Translations under genes and position numbers: made by a program | The notes under the pieces: model-generated | Told to the model about the DNA's origin: nothing | What the model saw: only the letters and a program-made list of their open reading frames with translations | The model's database searches: none | Origin: Pseudomonas putida | Lineage (GTDB): Bacteria; Pseudomonadota; Gammaproteobacteria; Pseudomonadales; Pseudomonadaceae | Direction of reading: 5' to 3' | Length of the DNA stretch: 64,000 nucleotides | Assembly (NCBI RefSeq): GCF_009883635.2 | Contig: NZ_CP026115.2 | Span: 6,014,001-6,078,000 of the forward strand | Shown: positions 1-8,603 of the stretch, in pieces | Layout: every line of letters starts with the position of its first letter | How positions within the stretch are numbered: position 1 is the first letter of the stretch

Positions 1-559
1 GCAGCAACTGCTCGGGATGCAGCAACGCGTCACGCCTGGCCAGGTAATCTGGGCTTGCCACCAACCAGCGCTGGAAGCGGCCAAGTGGCCGGCACACCAG
101 TTCGTCGTGCGGTGATGGGTCGCCAAGGCGAATGGACAGGTCGTAGCGGCCGTCGAGCAGGTCATCGAGCCGGTCGCTCATGTCGATGTCCAGCTCCAGC
201 GACGGGTGGCAGGCCAGGAACGACCCAAGATGCGGTGCGATCACGCGGCGGCCGAACTCTACCGGCAGGCACAGGCGCAGCACGCCGACCGGCTCATCGC
301 CACGGTCGGCGACGCTCGCGTCGGCCTCGTCCAGCGCGTCGAAGATTTCCCTGGCCCGGGCGTAGTAACGTGCGCCCGCCTCGGTCAGGCTGACCTGGCG
401 CGTGGAGCGGTTGAGCAAGGTCGTGCCGAGTTCCGACTCCAGCCCATCGACCAGGCGCGTCACCGACGAGGTGGCGACGCCGAGCCTGCGCGCTGCCGCA
501 GAAAAGCCCTGGGCATCGACTGTGGTGGTGAACATCCTCATCGCCAGGAGCTTGTCCAT
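1..559 (-). CDS. LysR-family transcriptional regulator (3' part missing)
   Basis: The reading frame starts at the ATG at 559 and stays open to the left edge, so about 186 N-terminal residues are present and the rest lies outside the window. Residues 1-60 are a typical LysR winged helix-turn-helix (start MDKLLAMRMFTTTVDAQGF, then GVATSSVTRLVDGLE), followed by the linker and the start of the substrate-binding domain (LRLCLPVEFGRRVIAPHL). LysR proteins of this group bind a small effector and usually control a nearby or divergent gene. The divergent neighbour here is the cupin gene beginning 118 bp away, which is the obvious first candidate target. The effector is unknown. Confidence 0.9.
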   Translation of the reverse strand, partial: MDKLLAMRMFTTTVDAQGFSAAARRLGVATSSVTRLVDGLESELGTTLLNRSTRQVSLTEAGARYYARAREIFDALDEADASVADRGDEPVGVLRLCLPVEFGRRVIAPHLGSFLACHPSLELDIDMSDRLDDLLDGRYDLSIRLGDPSPHDELVCRPLGRFQRWLVASPDYLARRDALLHPEQLL

Positions 560-677
560 GGGTACCCCAATTCTCAAATCTCGGAACAGTCCTACAAACC
601 ACGAAGCGGGTCAAGAAGCGCACAACAGAGCGATCAGGTCCATAGTGGAAGCACCTCCATCAGTGCGAGAACTGCCC

Positions 678-1031
678 ATGACCGTCACCAACCTGCTCAA
701 TGCACTGCCCCATTGCGACCCTTCCGCTGCCGAACGGGTCGATGAACTGCTGCGGCGCCCTGGCCTGCGCATCGAACGCATCGTTTCCTGCGGCCAGGCC
801 AGCCCGCCGGGCTACTGGTATGACCAGGCCGAAGGCGAATGGATCATGTTGTTGACCGGTACCGCCGGGCTGCGCCTTGAACACGAGGACTACACCCGCT
901 TGCTGGTGCCTGGCGACTGCCTGGACATTCCGGCGCATTGCCGTCATCGGGTGGAATGGACTGCCCAAGGGCAGCCGACCATCTGGCTTGCCGTGTTTCA
1001 TGGCAGCGAAACACCCTGGCCAAGCCACTGA
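678..1031 (+). CDS. cupin-domain protein
   Basis: This is a small 117-residue protein with a single cupin beta-barrel. The barrel is seen in the run EGEWIMLLTGTAGLRLEHE followed by LLVPGDCLDIPAHCRHRVEWT, matching the two short cupin motifs, with the turn residues PGD and a histidine (HCRH) in the usual metal-site area. The first motif lacks the usual HxH, so metal binding is uncertain. The open frame extends upstream to 402, but that part overlaps the LysR gene on the other strand; the ATG at 678 gives the compact product expected of the family. The gene is divergent from the truncated LysR gene. Substrate and role are not recognisable; single-cupin proteins range from enzymes to sugar or ligand binders. 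Confidence 0.75.
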   Translation: MTVTNLLNALPHCDPSAAERVDELLRRPGLRIERIVSCGQASPPGYWYDQAEGEWIMLLTGTAGLRLEHEDYTRLLVPGDCLDIPAHCRHRVEWTAQGQPTIWLAVFHGSETPWPSH

Positions 1032-1188
1032 TACGTCCATCGTTCATGCTACAAAAGTCTAAAGCGCTACATCCATATACCTGCCAAATACCATTTTTAC
1101 TGCAATTTTCAGGGCTAGATCTAAACTTTTATACACATCTTTGCAAGTTCGGCCCTGCGACAATCAGCCTCATAAAATTATGTACCAA

Positions 1189-1204
1189 CTTGTTAATTAG
1201 CAAG
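1189..1204. promoter_or_regulatory. candidate operator upstream of the PQQ dehydrogenase
   Basis: The 16-bp near-palindrome CTTGTTAATTAGCAAG lies 45 bp before the dehydrogenase start, inside a noticeably AT-rich stretch (about 1060-1210). Only one symmetric pair of positions mismatches. Its place and symmetry suit a repressor or activator site for the dehydrogenase-porin unit. No adjacent regulator gene is evident, so the protein that would bind is unknown. Confidence 0.3.
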
Positions 1205-1249
1205 CTAAGGGCTTAGACTGCGCACATTCCACCTGCTGAGATCCCTGGC

Positions 1250-3667
1250 ATGAACGAAACACCGCGCGCCTCTGGCGCCACAAACATCATCCTGGTCGGC
1301 TTGGGCGTGATCATCGCCCTGCTCGGCCTGCTCCTGGCTGCTGGCGGCGTCAAGCTCGCCGGCCTGGGCGGTTCCTGGTACTTCCTGATCGGCGGCCTGG
1401 CCATGGCCATCGCCGGTATTCTCATCGCTCGCCGCAAGCAGGCCGGCGCCTGGCTGTATGCGGCGTTCCTGGTCGGTACCGCGATCTGGGCGCTGAGCGA
1501 CGCTGGCCTGGTGTTCTGGCCTCTGTTCTCGCGCCTGTTCATGTTCGGCGCGATCGGCATGGTCGTGGCGCTGGTTTACCCGATGCTCGCCCGTGCCAAT
1601 GGCGCCAGCGCAGGCCGTGGTGCCTACGGCATCGCCGGCGTACTGGCCGTGGTGCTGGTGATCGCCGCGGGCAACATGTTCGTCGCCCACCCAAGCGTTG
1701 CCCCCACCGGCAAGGGCCCGGGCATGACCCCGGTCGAAACCGGCAAGGAGCAGAAGGACTGGGCCCACTACGGCAACACCGAAGGTGGCAGCCGTTTCGC
1801 CGCGCTGGACCAGATCAACCGCGACAACGTCAACAAGCTCAAGGTGGCCTGGACCTACCATACCGGTGACGTCGCCATCAGTGACGGCAACGGTGCCGAA
1901 GATCAGCTGACCCCGCTGCAGATCGGCAACAAGGTGTTCATCTGCACCCCGCACAACAACCTGATCGCCCTCGATGCCGACACCGGCAAAGAGCTGTGGA
2001 AGAACGAGATCAACGCCCAGTCCAAGGTCTGGCAGCGTTGCCGTGGCATGGCCTACTTCGACGCCACCGCCGCGATCGCCCAGCCGACCCAGCCGAACAG
2101 CTCGCCGATCACCGGCGGCAGCGTAGCGGCCGGTGCCAACTGCCAGCGTCGCCTGCTGACCAACACCATCGACGGCCGCCTGATCGCCGTGGACGCCGAC
2201 AACGGCGAGTTCTGCCAGGGCTTCGGCAACAACGGCCAGGTCAACCTGATGGCCGGCCTGGGTAACGTGCCGGACTCCTACTACCAGCTGTCCTCCGCAC
2301 CGCTGATGGCTGGTACCACCGTGGTGGTCGGCGGCCGCGTCGCCGACAACGTCCAGACCGACATGCCTGGCGGCGTGATCCGTGGTTTCGACGTGATCAC
2401 CGGTGAAATGCGCTGGGCCTTCGACCCGGGCAACCCGGAAGACCGTAAAGCGCCGGAAGGCGACAGCACCTACGTGCGCAGCACCCCGAACAGCTGGGCA
2501 CCGATGTCCTACGACCCGGCGATGAACACCGTGTTCCTGCCAATGGGCTCGTCGTCCACCGACATCTATGGCGTTGAGCGCAGCAAGCTGGACCACACCT
2601 ACGGTGCCTCCGTGCTGGCCCTGGACGCCACCACCGGCAACCAGAAGTGGGTATACCAGACCGTGCAAAACGACCTCTGGGACTTCGACCTGCCGATGCA
2701 GCCGAGCCTGATCGACTTCACCAAGGACGACGGCAAGACCGTGCCTGCAGTGGTGATCGGCACCAAGGCCGGGCAGATCTACGTGCTCGACCGCGCCACC
2801 GGCAAACCGCTGACCCAGGTCGACGAAGTGCCGGTCAAGCCAAGCAACATCCCCAACGAGCCGTACTCGCCGACCCAGCCCAAATCGGTAGGCATGCCGC
2901 AGATCGGCGCGCAGACCCTGAGCGAATCGGACATGTGGGGTGCCACGCCGTATGACCAGCTGCTGTGCCGTATCGACTTCAAGAAGATGCGCTACGACGG
3001 CCTGTACACCGCGCCAGGTACCGACCTGTCGCTGAGCTTCCCGGGTTCGCTGGGTGGCATGAACTGGGGCAGCCTCTCCACCGACCCGGTACATGGCTTC
3101 ATCTTCGTCAACGACATGCGCCTGGGCCTGTGGATCCAGATGATCCCATCGCAGAACAAAGGTGGCGCAGCCTCCGGCGGTGAAGCACTGAACACCGGCA
3201 TGGGCGCTGTACCGCTCAAGGGCACCCCATACGCAGTGAACAAGAACCGCTTCCTGTCGGTTGCCGGCATCCCGTGCCAGGCCCCGCCCTTCGGCACCCT
3301 GACCGCCATCGACATGAAGACCCGTCAGATCGCCTGGCAGGTACCGGTCGGCACCGTGGAAGACACCGGCCCCCTGGGCATCCGCATGCACCTGCCGATC
3401 AAGATCGGCCTGCCGACCCTCGGCGGCACCCTGTCGACCCAAGGCGGCCTGGTGTTCATCGCCGGTACCCAGGACTTCTACCTGCGCGCCTATGACAGCA
3501 GCAACGGTAACGAGATCTGGAAAGCCCGCCTGCCTGTAGGCAGCCAGGGTGGTCCGATGACCTACGTTTCGCCGAAGACCGGCAAACAGTACGTGGTGAT
3601 CACCGCTGGCGGTGCGCGCCAGTCGACTGATCGTGGCGACTACGTGATTTCTTACGCCCTGCCGTAA
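1250..3667 (+). CDS. quiA: membrane-bound PQQ-dependent dehydrogenase, probably quinate/shikimate dehydrogenase
   Basis: This 805-residue quinoprotein belongs to the glucose/quinate/shikimate family, which oxidises a polyol on the periplasmic face and passes electrons to ubiquinone. Residues 12-145 hold five membrane segments; from about 170 comes the eight-bladed PQQ propeller. Residues that align from memory with the E. coli Gcd active site include His235 (CTPHNN) and Asp475 (QNDLWDFDLP, the catalytic base), and a lysine in GTKAGQIYVLDR. I prefer quinate/shikimate over glucose because the N-terminus differs from the Gcd I know from Pseudomonas, none of the glucose genes are nearby, and an OprB/QuiX-like porin follows. 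In Acinetobacter quiA sits beside a porin-like gene. A glucose dehydrogenase paralogue cannot be excluded from sequence alone. Confidence 0.8.
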   Translation: MNETPRASGATNIILVGLGVIIALLGLLLAAGGVKLAGLGGSWYFLIGGLAMAIAGILIARRKQAGAWLYAAFLVGTAIWALSDAGLVFWPLFSRLFMFGAIGMVVALVYPMLARANGASAGRGAYGIAGVLAVVLVIAAGNMFVAHPSVAPTGKGPGMTPVETGKEQKDWAHYGNTEGGSRFAALDQINRDNVNKLKVAWTYHTGDVAISDGNGAEDQLTPLQIGNKVFICTPHNNLIALDADTGKELWKNEINAQSKVWQRCRGMAYFDATAAIAQPTQPNSSPITGGSVAAGANCQRRLLTNTIDGRLIAVDADNGEFCQGFGNNGQVNLMAGLGNVPDSYYQLSSAPLMAGTTVVVGGRVADNVQTDMPGGVIRGFDVITGEMRWAFDPGNPEDRKAPEGDSTYVRSTPNSWAPMSYDPAMNTVFLPMGSSSTDIYGVERSKLDHTYGASVLALDATTGNQKWVYQTVQNDLWDFDLPMQPSLIDFTKDDGKTVPAVVIGTKAGQIYVLDRATGKPLTQVDEVPVKPSNIPNEPYSPTQPKSVGMPQIGAQTLSESDMWGATPYDQLLCRIDFKKMRYDGLYTAPGTDLSLSFPGSLGGMNWGSLSTDPVHGFIFVNDMRLGLWIQMIPSQNKGGAASGGEALNTGMGAVPLKGTPYAVNKNRFLSVAGIPCQAPPFGTLTAIDMKTRQIAWQVPVGTVEDTGPLGIRMHLPIKIGLPTLGGTLSTQGGLVFIAGTQDFYLRAYDSSNGNEIWKARLPVGSQGGPMTYVSPKTGKQYVVITAGGARQSTDRGDYVISYALP

Positions 3668-3682
3668 GACCGCGTCGCTGCA

Positions 3683-3747
3683 TTCGCGGGCAAGCCCGCT
3701 CCCACAGGTTCTCCCCTGATCCTGGTGAGAGCGGGCTTGTTCGCGAA
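3683..3747. repeat. inverted pair of REP elements
   Basis: Two REP-type units face each other between the dehydrogenase and the porin: TTCGCGGGCAAGCCCGCTCC starting near 3683 and, inverted, GAGCGGGCTTGTTCGCGAA ending at 3747. Each can form a short hairpin and the pair can form a larger one. Such pairs in this genus often attenuate transcription or protect upstream mRNA, so the porin may be expressed less than, or separately from, the dehydrogenase. Confidence 0.75.
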
Positions 3748-3778
3748 TGGCCCTCCGAAAACAACACGAGACACAGCA

Positions 3779-5047
3779 ATGCCATCCGCAATCCGCATCA
3801 CCCCAACCCTGCTTCTGGCCCTGGCCAGCACCGCTGCCCTGGCCGACGGCGACCTGCTCAACCGCAGCACCATGACCGGTGACTGGGGCGGCCTGCGTCA
3901 CCAGCTCGAAGAAGACGGCGTCAAGATCACCGGCGACTACAGCGGTGAAACCGCCTACAACGCCCACGGCGGCCTGCACCGCTCGGCGCGCTATTCGCAG
4001 AACATCAAGCTCGGCGCCCAGTTCGACCTGTCGAAACTGTACGGCCTGGAAAACGGCGGCAAGGTCCAGCTGACCATCAACGACCGCCGCGGCAACAGCG
4101 CCTCGGAAGATCTGGTCGGCAACCGCCTGCCGATTCAGGAAAACTACGGCGGCCTGTACACCCGCCTGACCGAGCTGAGCTACGAACGCACCCTGTTCAC
4201 CCCGGCGCTCAACGTCAAGCTCGGCTACATGGCCATGGGCAACGACCTCGGCGGCCTCGACAGCGGCATCCTGTGCAACTTCATGAACGCCGGCTTCTGT
4301 GGCCACCCACTGAACATGTCCGGCGGCAGTGGCTGGACCAACTACCCTAACGCCCACCTCGGCGTGCGCGTGAAGTACGACCTGTCGCCGTCCTGGCAAT
4401 TGCGCGTGGCGGCATTCAACGTCGACCCGCAAAGCAACGGCAACTCCAGCCGCGCCTGGCACCTGGGGCCCAAGCACACCACAGGCACCGTGGTGCCTGT
4501 GGAACTCGTGTACAAGCTGCAGGGCGAACTGCCGGGCGAGTACAAGCTGGGTTACTACTACGACAGCTCCGACGTGAAGCGCGTCGACAGCAGCAAGGAA
4601 GTGTCCGGTCGCGGTGGCCACTACCTGCTGGTCGACCAGGCCGTGTGGAACGACGCCGGCTCGCCAGGCCGCAGCCTGCACGCCTTCGGCCAGTACTCGG
4701 CAGCGAGCGAGGCCGCCTCGCCGTTCACCAAGTGGTATGGCGCCGGTGTGGTCCTGTACAAGCCGTTCGAAGGCCGCCCGCGCGATACCGTGGCCCTGGG
4801 CTATGGCCGTGCCGTGCCGAACCCGCGTAGCCGCGATGTGCTGGAAGACGCTGCATTCAATGCTGGGCAGCAGTTCCCCAACATCGACAATGCCGAGCAG
4901 TTGGTGGAACTGAGCTATGGCTACCAGGCCACGCCGTGGCTGAACCTGCGCCCGGATGTGCAATACATCATCGAACCTGGGGCGTTCTCCGGAAAGGACA
5001 TCGACAACGCGCTGGTCTTTGGCCTGCAGGTCAAGGCAACCTTCTAA
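3779..5047 (+). CDS. OprB-family carbohydrate-selective outer-membrane porin
   Basis: The 422-residue product starts with a signal peptide (LLLALASTAALADGD, cleavage near residue 21) and continues as an OprB-type beta-barrel: the mature start DGDLLNRSTMTGDWGGLR is the family hallmark, the central part alternates short aromatic-rich strands, and it ends in phenylalanine (LQVKATF) as outer-membrane barrels do. I moved the start from the earlier frame opening at 3725 to the ATG at 3779, which begins the signal peptide. OprB porins let sugars and related polyols enter the periplasm. Being directly downstream of a PQQ-dependent quinate/shikimate-type dehydrogenase, it probably supplies that enzyme's substrate, comparable to QuiX of Acinetobacter. 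Confidence 0.88.
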   Translation: MPSAIRITPTLLLALASTAALADGDLLNRSTMTGDWGGLRHQLEEDGVKITGDYSGETAYNAHGGLHRSARYSQNIKLGAQFDLSKLYGLENGGKVQLTINDRRGNSASEDLVGNRLPIQENYGGLYTRLTELSYERTLFTPALNVKLGYMAMGNDLGGLDSGILCNFMNAGFCGHPLNMSGGSGWTNYPNAHLGVRVKYDLSPSWQLRVAAFNVDPQSNGNSSRAWHLGPKHTTGTVVPVELVYKLQGELPGEYKLGYYYDSSDVKRVDSSKEVSGRGGHYLLVDQAVWNDAGSPGRSLHAFGQYSAASEAASPFTKWYGAGVVLYKPFEGRPRDTVALGYGRAVPNPRSRDVLEDAAFNAGQQFPNIDNAEQLVELSYGYQATPWLNLRPDVQYIIEPGAFSGKDIDNALVFGLQVKATF

Positions 5048-5054
5048 GCCGCCG

Positions 5055-5150
5055 GGGCTGCTTCGCAGCCCATTCGCGGGCATGCCCACACAGGGACACC
5101 ACAGCTCTCAAGCCCTGTGCAGTACCTGTGCGGGCATGCCCGCGACGAAG
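5055..5150. repeat. terminator hairpin followed by an inverted REP pair
   Basis: A GGGCTGC-TTC-GCAGCCC hairpin (5055-5071) sits just after the porin stop. It is followed by two facing REP-like units, about 5072-5094 (TTCGCGGGCATGCCC) and 5127-5150 (GCGGGCATGCCCGCGA). The block lies between two converging units (porin to the left, ArgE-like gene to the right) and most likely ends both transcripts. Confidence 0.7.
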
Positions 5151-5159
5151 CCAACACCC

Positions 5160-6320
5160 TCATTCCTGCCTGAGGTAATCCACCAACCTCAGCAGCATCG
5201 CATCACAACCCCGCATCTGTTCGACGCTGACGAACTCGTCCGGCTTGTGCCCCTGGTCCATGCTGCCCGGCCCGCACACCACGGTCGGAATACCCGCCTG
5301 GTCGAACAGGCCGCCTTCGGTGCCGAACGCCACGGTGCCGAAATCATCCGAACCACTGAGCAATGCCACCAAGCGCGCGGCCTCGCTGTCGGCTGGCGTG
5401 GCCAGCCCCGGATACGCACTCAACGGTTGCAGGCGAATCGCACTGCCAGCGTTTACCTTGCGCATGCGCGGCAGCAACTCGGCCTCGGCGTAGGTCTGCA
5501 GCTGGTCGGCCACCGCCTGCGCCTCGAACCCCGGCAGCGCGCGCACCTCGAAATCGAACGCACATTCCTCCGGCACGATGTTCAGCGCCCTGCCCCCTTT
5601 GATGACCCCGGTCTGCACCGTGGAGAACGGCGGGTCGAAGCGCTCGTCGTGATGGGCCGGCAACGCCAGGCCATCACCGATCTCGCCCAGCTTGCCGATC
5701 AGCTTCGCAGCATACTCGATGGCATTCACTCCGTAAGGTGCGTACGCCGAGTGACAGGCCGCGCCATGCACTTCGCAACGCATCGCCAGCTTGCCTTTGT
5801 GGCCAAGCACTGGCTTCAATTCGGTAGGCTCACCGATCAGGCACAGGCGCGGCTTGTGCGGGCGCTTTTCCAGTGCGGCCAGCATCGAGCGTACGCCCAG
5901 GCAGCCAACTTCCTCGTCATAGGAGAACGCCAGGTGCACCGGCATGCGCAGCGGTTGCGCCAGGAATGCCGGCACGGCAGCCAACGCCGAAGCGATGAAG
6001 CCCTTCATGTCGGCCGTGCCACGGCCATACAGGCGCCCGTCGCGCTCGGTCAAGGCGAAGGCCGGCAGTGTCCAGGCCTGGCCGTCCACCGGCACCACGT
6101 CGGTGTGCCCGGACAGCACCACACCGCCGATATCCTTGGGGCCGATGGTGGCAAACAGGTTGGCCTTGCTGCCTTCCGGGTTGTGGAACAGCTCGCACTC
6201 CACGCCAAGCCCGGCCAGGTAGTCGCGGATGAAAGCGATCAACTCAAGGTTCGAGTCACGGCTGACCGTGGCAAAACCGATCAGCCGCTCCAGTAAGGCG
6301 CGGCTGCTGAATTCACTCAT
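5160..6320 (-). CDS. argE: ArgE-like M20 deacetylase (acetylornithine deacetylase family)
   Basis: The 386-residue protein is a complete M20A metallopeptidase-family enzyme. Zinc-ligand motifs are visible in order: SGHTDVVPVDG, YGRGTADMKGF, the catalytic/ligand pair in YDEEVGCLG, the acidic ligand in GEPTEL, and the C-terminal histidine in MDQGHKPDEF. ArgE removes the acetyl group from N-acetylornithine in arginine synthesis; paralogues act on other N-acyl amino acids. Here the start overlaps the DUF1028 stop by 8 bp, so the two are probably translated together. With a DUF1028 protein, a flavoprotein and a RidA protein nearby, a role in catabolism of an N-acyl or unusual amino compound is as likely as arginine synthesis. 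Confidence 0.82.
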   Translation of the reverse strand: MSEFSSRALLERLIGFATVSRDSNLELIAFIRDYLAGLGVECELFHNPEGSKANLFATIGPKDIGGVVLSGHTDVVPVDGQAWTLPAFALTERDGRLYGRGTADMKGFIASALAAVPAFLAQPLRMPVHLAFSYDEEVGCLGVRSMLAALEKRPHKPRLCLIGEPTELKPVLGHKGKLAMRCEVHGAACHSAYAPYGVNAIEYAAKLIGKLGEIGDGLALPAHHDERFDPPFSTVQTGVIKGGRALNIVPEECAFDFEVRALPGFEAQAVADQLQTYAEAELLPRMRKVNAGSAIRLQPLSAYPGLATPADSEAARLVALLSGSDDFGTVAFGTEGGLFDQAGIPTVVCGPGSMDQGHKPDEFVSVEQMRGCDAMLLRLVDYLRQE

Positions 6321-6990
6321 CGCCCGGCACCCCGTAGCTGGGTGCGGCGGTCGGGTCGAGGGCGCGGGTCACATAGTCCTGCATCTGCGGACGGTACGCC
6401 TGCCACAGGCCATCGAGCACGCCGATCGGGTCCTCGTCAGCCCAGTCAACACGCAGGTCCACCAGCGGCCAGGTCAGCTCGCCGGCGATCTTCAGTGCCG
6501 CGGAATGCACCGGGCCGGCCTCACCACCCGACGCCATCGCGGCGTGCATGGCTGCCAGCAGGCGGTCAGCCAGATGCCCACCGGCCTGTTCGAAGGCCTG
6601 CACCATGGCTTCGATCACCTGGAGCGAGGACAACAGGTTACCAGCGGCCGCGCACTGCTCGCCCGCCACGGCGTTATGAACGCCCAGCGCTTCCTGGCCG
6701 GTGAACAGTGCCACCTGGCCTTGGCTGTCGATCACCGTGACCTGGCGATACTCGCTCCAGCCGTTGGCGCTGAGCACCCGGTCCAGCGCGGCGGCAGGCG
6801 GCATCTGGCCCTGTTCCATGGCATCGAGGATTTGCGGGCCGAGGGCCGGCAAGGTGATGTTCTGGGTCGACACGGCGCCGACGCCAGCACGTACCCACGG
6901 GCAGCGGGCGCCCACGGCGATGCTCGACGAGCTGATGGCAATACCGACCTGGCCGGTTTCCTGGCAGCGACCGATGATAGAGAAGGTCAT
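6313..6990 (-). CDS. DUF1028-family protein (Ntn-hydrolase-like fold)
   Basis: The 225-residue product matches the DUF1028 family throughout: it begins MTFSIIGRCQETGQVGIAIS, with the conserved PWVRAGVGAVSTQ region, then GWSEYRQVTVIDSQGQVALFTG and the AGEQCAAAGNLL stretch. The family has an Ntn-hydrolase-like fold and no settled enzymatic role; members commonly sit with peptidases and amino-acid catabolism genes. The start at 6990 is favoured over the frame opening at 7134 because of a good ribosome site (AGGAGT) just upstream and the conserved N-terminus. It is first in a two-gene unit with the ArgE-like enzyme, divergent from the flavoprotein-RidA pair. Confidence 0.8.
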   Translation of the reverse strand: MTFSIIGRCQETGQVGIAISSSSIAVGARCPWVRAGVGAVSTQNITLPALGPQILDAMEQGQMPPAAALDRVLSANGWSEYRQVTVIDSQGQVALFTGQEALGVHNAVAGEQCAAAGNLLSSLQVIEAMVQAFEQAGGHLADRLLAAMHAAMASGGEAGPVHSAALKIAGELTWPLVDLRVDWADEDPIGVLDGLWQAYRPQMQDYVTRALDPTAAPSYGVPGDE

Positions 6991-7060
6991 GGTGGAACTC
7001 CTGTTGTTCTGTGCGATGCCCAGCATTCTGGGCGCAAGCTTCAGGGCCACGAAACCAACA

Positions 7061-7085
7061 TTTTCCTGTGCCTTGAACAGGAAAA
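7061..7085. promoter_or_regulatory. candidate operator in divergent promoter region
   Basis: TTTTCCTGT and its exact complement ACAGGAAAA form 9-bp arms around a 7-bp spacer, in the 293-bp gap between the divergent DUF1028 and flavoprotein genes. The size fits a dimeric regulator. A second, weaker hairpin (GGGGC at 7148, GCCCC ending 7177) lies nearer the flavoprotein gene. The LysR regulator at 9061-9966 is the nearest candidate for control of this region. Confidence 0.4.
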
Positions 7086-7283
7086 AACTAAGGCCGGCCA
7101 ATACCGGTCGAAATGCCCTTATAACCCCAGCCAAGCCCAGGAAAATCGGGGCCTTCGCCGTTTTATCGGCAAGCCCCAGCTAAATACTATTTTCGCGATT
7201 TTCCAGGCATCCCTAGTCTGGCTCCAGGCAACGGCGGTCCTCCAAACCGACCTGACAAAAACCGCCTGAACAAGGGCTCGGAC

Positions 7284-8603
7284 ATGACACTGAACAACAT
7301 CGAAATCGACACCCTCGTGGTTGGCGCCGGCCAAGCCGGCGTGGCCATGAGCGAACACCTGAGCAAGCTTGGCGTGCCGCACCTGGTGCTGGAGCGCAAG
7401 CGCATTGCCGAGGCCTGGCGCACCGGCCGCTGGGATTCGCTGGTGGCCAACGGCCCGGTCTGGCATGACCGCTTCCCGGGGCTGGAATTCAACCTCGACG
7501 CCGACGCCTTCGCCGGCAAGGACCAGGTCGCCGACTACTTCGAGCAGTACGTTCGCAAGTACAACCTGCCGGTACGCACCGGCATCGAAGTGAAGAAGGT
7601 GGTACGCAATGCCGACCGCCCCGGCTTCACCATCGAGACCAACGAAGGCGTAATCCGCGCCAACCGCGTAGTGGCTGCCACCGGCCCCTTCCAGAAACCT
7701 GTCATCCCGGCCATCGCGCCGAAAGATGCCAACCTGCATCAGATCCACTCCGCCGCCTACTACAACCCCGAGCAGCTGCCAGAAGGCGCCGTGCTGGTGG
7801 TGGGCGCCGGCTCCTCCGGTGTGCAGATCGCCGAAGAGCTGATGCGTGCCGGGCGCCAGGTGTACCTGTCGGTCGGCGCCCACGACCGCCCGCCACGGGC
7901 CTACCGCAACCGCGACTTCTGCTGGTGGCTGGGTGTACTGGGTGAGTGGGACGCGGAAATCGCCAAACCGGGCCGCGAGCACGTGACCATCGCCGTCAGT
8001 GGCGCCCGTGGCGGCCACACCGTGGACTTCCGCGCCCTCGCCCACCAGGGCATGACCCTGGTCGGCCTGACCCAGTCGTTCGAAAACGGCGTGGCACGCT
8101 TTCAGGACAACCTGGTCGACAACATCAACCGCGGCGACGAGAACTACCTGGCCCTGCTGGATGCCGCCGATGCCTACATCGAGCGCAACGGCCTGGACCT
8201 GCCGGAAGAGCCCGAGGCGCGCAAACGCCTGGCCGACCCGGAGTGCATGGTCAAACCGCTGCAGCAACTGGACCTGGCCCAGGCCGGCGTCACCAGCATC
8301 ATCTGGGCCACCGGCTACGGCGTGGACTTCAGCTGGCTGCAGGTCGACACCTTCGACGCCAACGGCAAGCCCCAGCACCAGCGTGGCGTCGCCCGCGAGC
8401 CGGGCGTGTACTTCCTCGGCCTGCCCTGGCTGTCGCGCCGTGGCTCGTCGTTCATCTGGGGCGTGTGGCACGACGCCAAGCATGTCGCCGGCCACATCGC
8501 CACGCAGCGCACCTACCTGGCCTACCGCGACCGCGAGCAGCGCGACGCGGATGAGCAACAAGACCACTCGATCAGCAACGTCAGCACCTTCGGAGCCCAC
8601 TGA
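7284..8603 (+). CDS. FAD/NAD(P)-binding flavoprotein monooxygenase-like protein
   Basis: The 439-residue protein has two dinucleotide-binding Rossmann motifs: VVGAGQAGVAMSEHL near residue 13 for FAD and VVGAGSSGVQIAEEL near 172 for NAD(P)H. Between them is a degenerate flavin-monooxygenase signature (HSAAYYN), and a conserved ATGYG motif lies near the C-terminus. This is the CzcO/TrkA-like flavoprotein group related to flavin-containing monooxygenases. These enzymes oxygenate N- or S-containing substrates, but the substrate here is unknown. Its stop overlaps the RidA start by one base, so the two are co-translated. RidA proteins hydrolyse reactive imines or enamines, which suggests the flavoprotein makes an imine from an amine or amino acid. 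Confidence 0.8.
   Translation: MTLNNIEIDTLVVGAGQAGVAMSEHLSKLGVPHLVLERKRIAEAWRTGRWDSLVANGPVWHDRFPGLEFNLDADAFAGKDQVADYFEQYVRKYNLPVRTGIEVKKVVRNADRPGFTIETNEGVIRANRVVAATGPFQKPVIPAIAPKDANLHQIHSAAYYNPEQLPEGAVLVVGAGSSGVQIAEELMRAGRQVYLSVGAHDRPPRAYRNRDFCWWLGVLGEWDAEIAKPGREHVTIAVSGARGGHTVDFRALAHQGMTLVGLTQSFENGVARFQDNLVDNINRGDENYLALLDAADAYIERNGLDLPEEPEARKRLADPECMVKPLQQLDLAQAGVTSIIWATGYGVDFSWLQVDTFDANGKPQHQRGVAREPGVYFLGLPWLSRRGSSFIWGVWHDAKHVAGHIATQRTYLAYRDREQRDADEQQDHSISNVSTFGAH

Noticed and set aside
402..1031. A longer 209-residue cupin protein starting at 402
   Set aside because: The first 92 codons overlap the LysR gene on the opposite strand and show no conserved sequence; the domain begins after the ATG at 678.
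1205..5089. A 1,294-codon open frame on the minus strand opposite the dehydrogenase and porin
   Set aside because: It is the antisense shadow of two well-supported genes; the translation is low-complexity (rich in V, A, G, H, Q) with no family motifs, as expected from reversed GC-rich codons.
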